Position numbers and translations under genes: made by a program. The notes below the pieces were generated by a model, which worked only from the letters and a program-made list of their open reading frames with translations, made no database searches and was not told where the DNA came from. 17,411 nucleotides of DNA from Candidatus Colimonas fimequi (lineage in GTDB: Bacteria; Bacillota; Clostridia; Peptostreptococcales; Anaerovoracaceae), in the NCBI GenBank assembly GCA_018065295.1, contig JAGHTQ010000061.1, positions 1 to 17,411 on the forward strand, given 5' to 3'. Shown piece by piece: positions 15,591-17,411 of this stretch. The stretch's first letter is position 1, and the number at the start of each line of letters is the position of its first letter.

Positions 15591-17411
15591 CTATGCGTCA
15601 GGCTGACCAACTTCGATTGGCTCGATGATAGCCATCTGAAGTCCAGCACCTTCTACCTGGAAGTTCAGGTGAAGTGTTCCATCGATGTCATCTGTGTAGA
15701 TGTCAGTCTTAGGAATTGAATAGTAGTTGAGATCGAAGTCGATAGCTGAGCTGTAAGTCTTAGGGAAGTCCAGTCTAGCCATGAAATCGAAGATTGTGTC
15801 AGGGTTAGTGAATGAGTACTTCTTAATTGAGTAACGTCCTGAAATGTTGTTCAGGTTAACGTTAACTTCAAGCTCATCCTTGAAACTCTTGAGTCTGTCG
15901 CGAGTATCATGCATGCTTGACTTGCCTGTGCAAAGTCTCAGGGTGCTATTGTCATAGTTCAGTGCAGTTACGATGTATGAAGGGTTCTCCTTGCCAATTC
16001 TAACTGCAGCGTAGTTCTTCTCGTATGAGATAAGATCGCCCTGCATCTTCAGAAGAATCAGGTAAGCGTAATATGCTGGCTTATAGATTCCTGATGATGT
16101 CATAAGACCGTTGTCACCCTTAAGCTGGATGTCTTCTGCGCCAGAATCCATCAGCTTAACGCTCATTGGATGTGGTGAAAGTACGTTGCGCTGGAAGATG
16201 TAAATCAGGTTAGCGATTGAGTCAAGGCCGTATGATCTTCCTCCAGCTGTTTCGCCACTATATGCTCTGCGCATGTTAACAGTGAATCCATTATCTTCAA
16301 GCTGTTCCTTTAATCTGAGAAGTTTAGGAGTATCAGCTTCTTCTTCAGTGTATTTCAGGTTAACCAGCTTGCAGCTGAAACGCTTAAGTTCTGTATAAAG
16401 TCCGTATCCGAGACGCTGGAAATCAGTAAGTGTAACTTCGATTTCAAGGCTCTGCTCCAGCTTAGCAAGAGGACGCTCCATAGCGTTCATCTTAGTGTAT
16501 AACTTAAGCTGCTTAACTGGCAGTCCGTATGTCTTCTGGTGTGATGCGCTCAGTTCCTGCTGAACCATGCTGAGAGCAGTGTTGATGCTGATAGGCTTCA
16601 GCTGTTCTGTTCTCTGTGGTCCCTTAACCATGTGAATGAATTCCTTGCGGTGCTCAGTAGGTGTTCTGTGGTACCAGCGTTCGAAGAACTTCTCATAGTA
16701 CGCAGTGGTTGAGAAACCAACCTGCTTAGCGATAGCGTTGATCTTCATGTCAGTACCAAGTAGGTACATCTCTGAGAATTCAACTCTGGCATAGCAAAGG
16801 AAATCTCTGAAGTTAAGACCTGTACAAGTCTTAATCATGTGTGACAGATAGAATGTGCTCAGGTGCTCTTCTTCTGCCAGGTCGTCCAGTGAAATCTTCT
16901 CTGCATGGTGTTCGTAGATGTAAGGGATGATTCTGCTCATTCTCTCCAGAATCAGCAGGTTCTCGTGCTGAGGACTTACTGATAATCCGCTCTCATCTAC
17001 CGCGCAAAGGTTAAAGTTCTTATTGAGGAAGTCCAGAAGTTCCATTGTTTCGTCGATGCAGTTCTGCTTGTAGTTGATGCCACGTCTAAGGTACAGTGAC
17101 AGGATACCAAGTACTGACTCGCGAAGTCTTGTGAATCTCTGGTCTGCTTCGTTCTCTGTGTATGTTCTAAATGCACTCTTGCTAAGAAGTGGGAACTTAT
17201 TGCTGAAATAAGCGGTGTTCAGGTGAATGAGTGCAACAGTGTTTGAACCTTCTGTCTTATATAATCCGTGAACTTCACGAGCATTTGTTACGAATACGCT
17301 GCCTCTTGGAAGCAGATAAGTGCCGGAACCGTTCTTCAGCTGGATTTCACCCTGAAGAACAACAACCAGTTCAACATCATGCTGATAGTGAAGTGGATAT
17401 TCTGTAAGTTC
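15591..17411 (-). CDS. AraC-family regulator with cupin, HTH and shortened GH39-like module (5' partial)
   Basis: DNA-binding regulator, open without a stop to the right edge of the window, giving 606 visible residues with the N-terminus missing. The ATG at 17043-17045 is internal, because upstream codons in the same frame encode a clear AraC sensor cupin: YPLHYQHDVELVVVLQGEI, then LLPRGSVFVTNAREVHGLY. In visible numbering the cupin is about 1-75, a linker helix follows, and the double HTH is about 163-259 (SLDDLAEEEHLSTFYLSHMIK, then INAIAKQVGFSTTAYYEKFF, then the RTPTEHRK end). The remaining about 345 residues resemble the distal part of AraC-fused GH39 (beta-xylosidase-like) domains: LMDSG, GLMTSSGIYKPAYYAYLILLKM, NYDNS and a C-terminal beta sandwich ending in LQMAIIEPIEV. 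The catalytic barrel part appears shortened and no acid/base pair is recognisable. It probably senses a sugar or cell-wall glycan and controls genes to the right or nearby. The stop codon is TAG. Confidence 0.88.
   Translation of the reverse strand, partial: ELTEYPLHYQHDVELVVVLQGEIQLKNGSGTYLLPRGSVFVTNAREVHGLYKTEGSNTVALIHLNTAYFSNKFPLLSKSAFRTYTENEADQRFTRLRESVLGILSLYLRRGINYKQNCIDETMELLDFLNKNFNLCAVDESGLSVSPQHENLLILERMSRIIPYIYEHHAEKISLDDLAEEEHLSTFYLSHMIKTCTGLNFRDFLCYARVEFSEMYLLGTDMKINAIAKQVGFSTTAYYEKFFERWYHRTPTEHRKEFIHMVKGPQRTEQLKPISINTALSMVQQELSASHQKTYGLPVKQLKLYTKMNAMERPLAKLEQSLEIEVTLTDFQRLGYGLYTELKRFSCKLVNLKYTEEEADTPKLLRLKEQLEDNGFTVNMRRAYSGETAGGRSYGLDSIANLIYIFQRNVLSPHPMSVKLMDSGAEDIQLKGDNGLMTSSGIYKPAYYAYLILLKMQGDLISYEKNYAAVRIGKENPSYIVTALNYDNSTLRLCTGKSSMHDTRDRLKSFKDELEVNVNLNNISGRYSIKKYSFTNPDTIFDFMARLDFPKTYSSAIDFDLNYYSIPKTDIYTDDIDGTLHLNFQVEGAGLQMAIIEPIEVGQPDA

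Noticed and set aside
17043..17045. ATG as the true start of the AraC-type regulator
   Set aside because: The frame stays open for 122 more codons to the window edge and these encode a recognisable AraC cupin domain, so the gene is truncated by the window.

Overview
The window (about 17.4 kb, moderate GC, standard genetic code with TAA and TAG stops) reads as a chromosome segment of a low-to-mid GC Gram-positive anaerobe, most likely a Clostridia-type member of Bacillota. The grounds are strong AGGAGG-type ribosome binding sites, TTGACA/TATAAT-like promoters, compact intrinsic terminators, an oxygen-sensitive glycyl radical enzyme, a DUF1015 protein and an AraC regulator fused to a GH39-like domain. 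The genus cannot be fixed from the sequence alone. No rRNA, tRNA, CRISPR array, transposase or phage gene was seen, and no gene-free stretch exceeds about 260 bases.

Layout. (1) Bases 1-1600: the tail of an unknown gene, a bidirectional terminator, a patatin-like hydrolase on the minus strand, and a divergent O6-methylguanine-DNA methyltransferase (ogt). (2) 1600-3065: a DUF1015 gene with its own promoter and terminator, then a small palindromic repeat. (3) 3066-6287, minus: a stand-alone carB. (4) 6288-9745: a divergent promoter region, then a probable two-gene operon of a dGTPase-family HD hydrolase and a membrane c-di-GMP phosphodiesterase (degenerate GGDEF plus intact EAL). (5) 9746-13890: a glycyl radical enzyme (GRE) gene followed without a terminator by an AAT-family amino acid permease, then a strong terminator. 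(6) 13900-15565: a secreted GH25 muramidase with a C-terminal papain/C39-like domain that lacks catalytic residues. (7) 15591 to the end, minus: an AraC-type regulator with cupin, HTH and a shortened GH39-like module; its 5' end lies outside the window.

The most notable locus is the GRE. Its reading frame is co-linear with the family over 789 codons, with radical Gly764 and thiyl Cys430 in the expected places, but a single in-frame TAA at codon 234 splits it into 233-codon and about 555-codon parts. Its active-site motif is Cys-Ile-Gln where the characterised dehydratase, lyase and decarboxylase GREs have Cys-x-Glu. This suggests unassigned chemistry, perhaps on an amino acid given the adjoining permease. 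No GRE-activating radical SAM enzyme is present here. The other genes look like ordinary housekeeping or sensing functions, with two further cases of enzyme folds apparently reused without catalysis (the C39-like domain and the GH39-like module).
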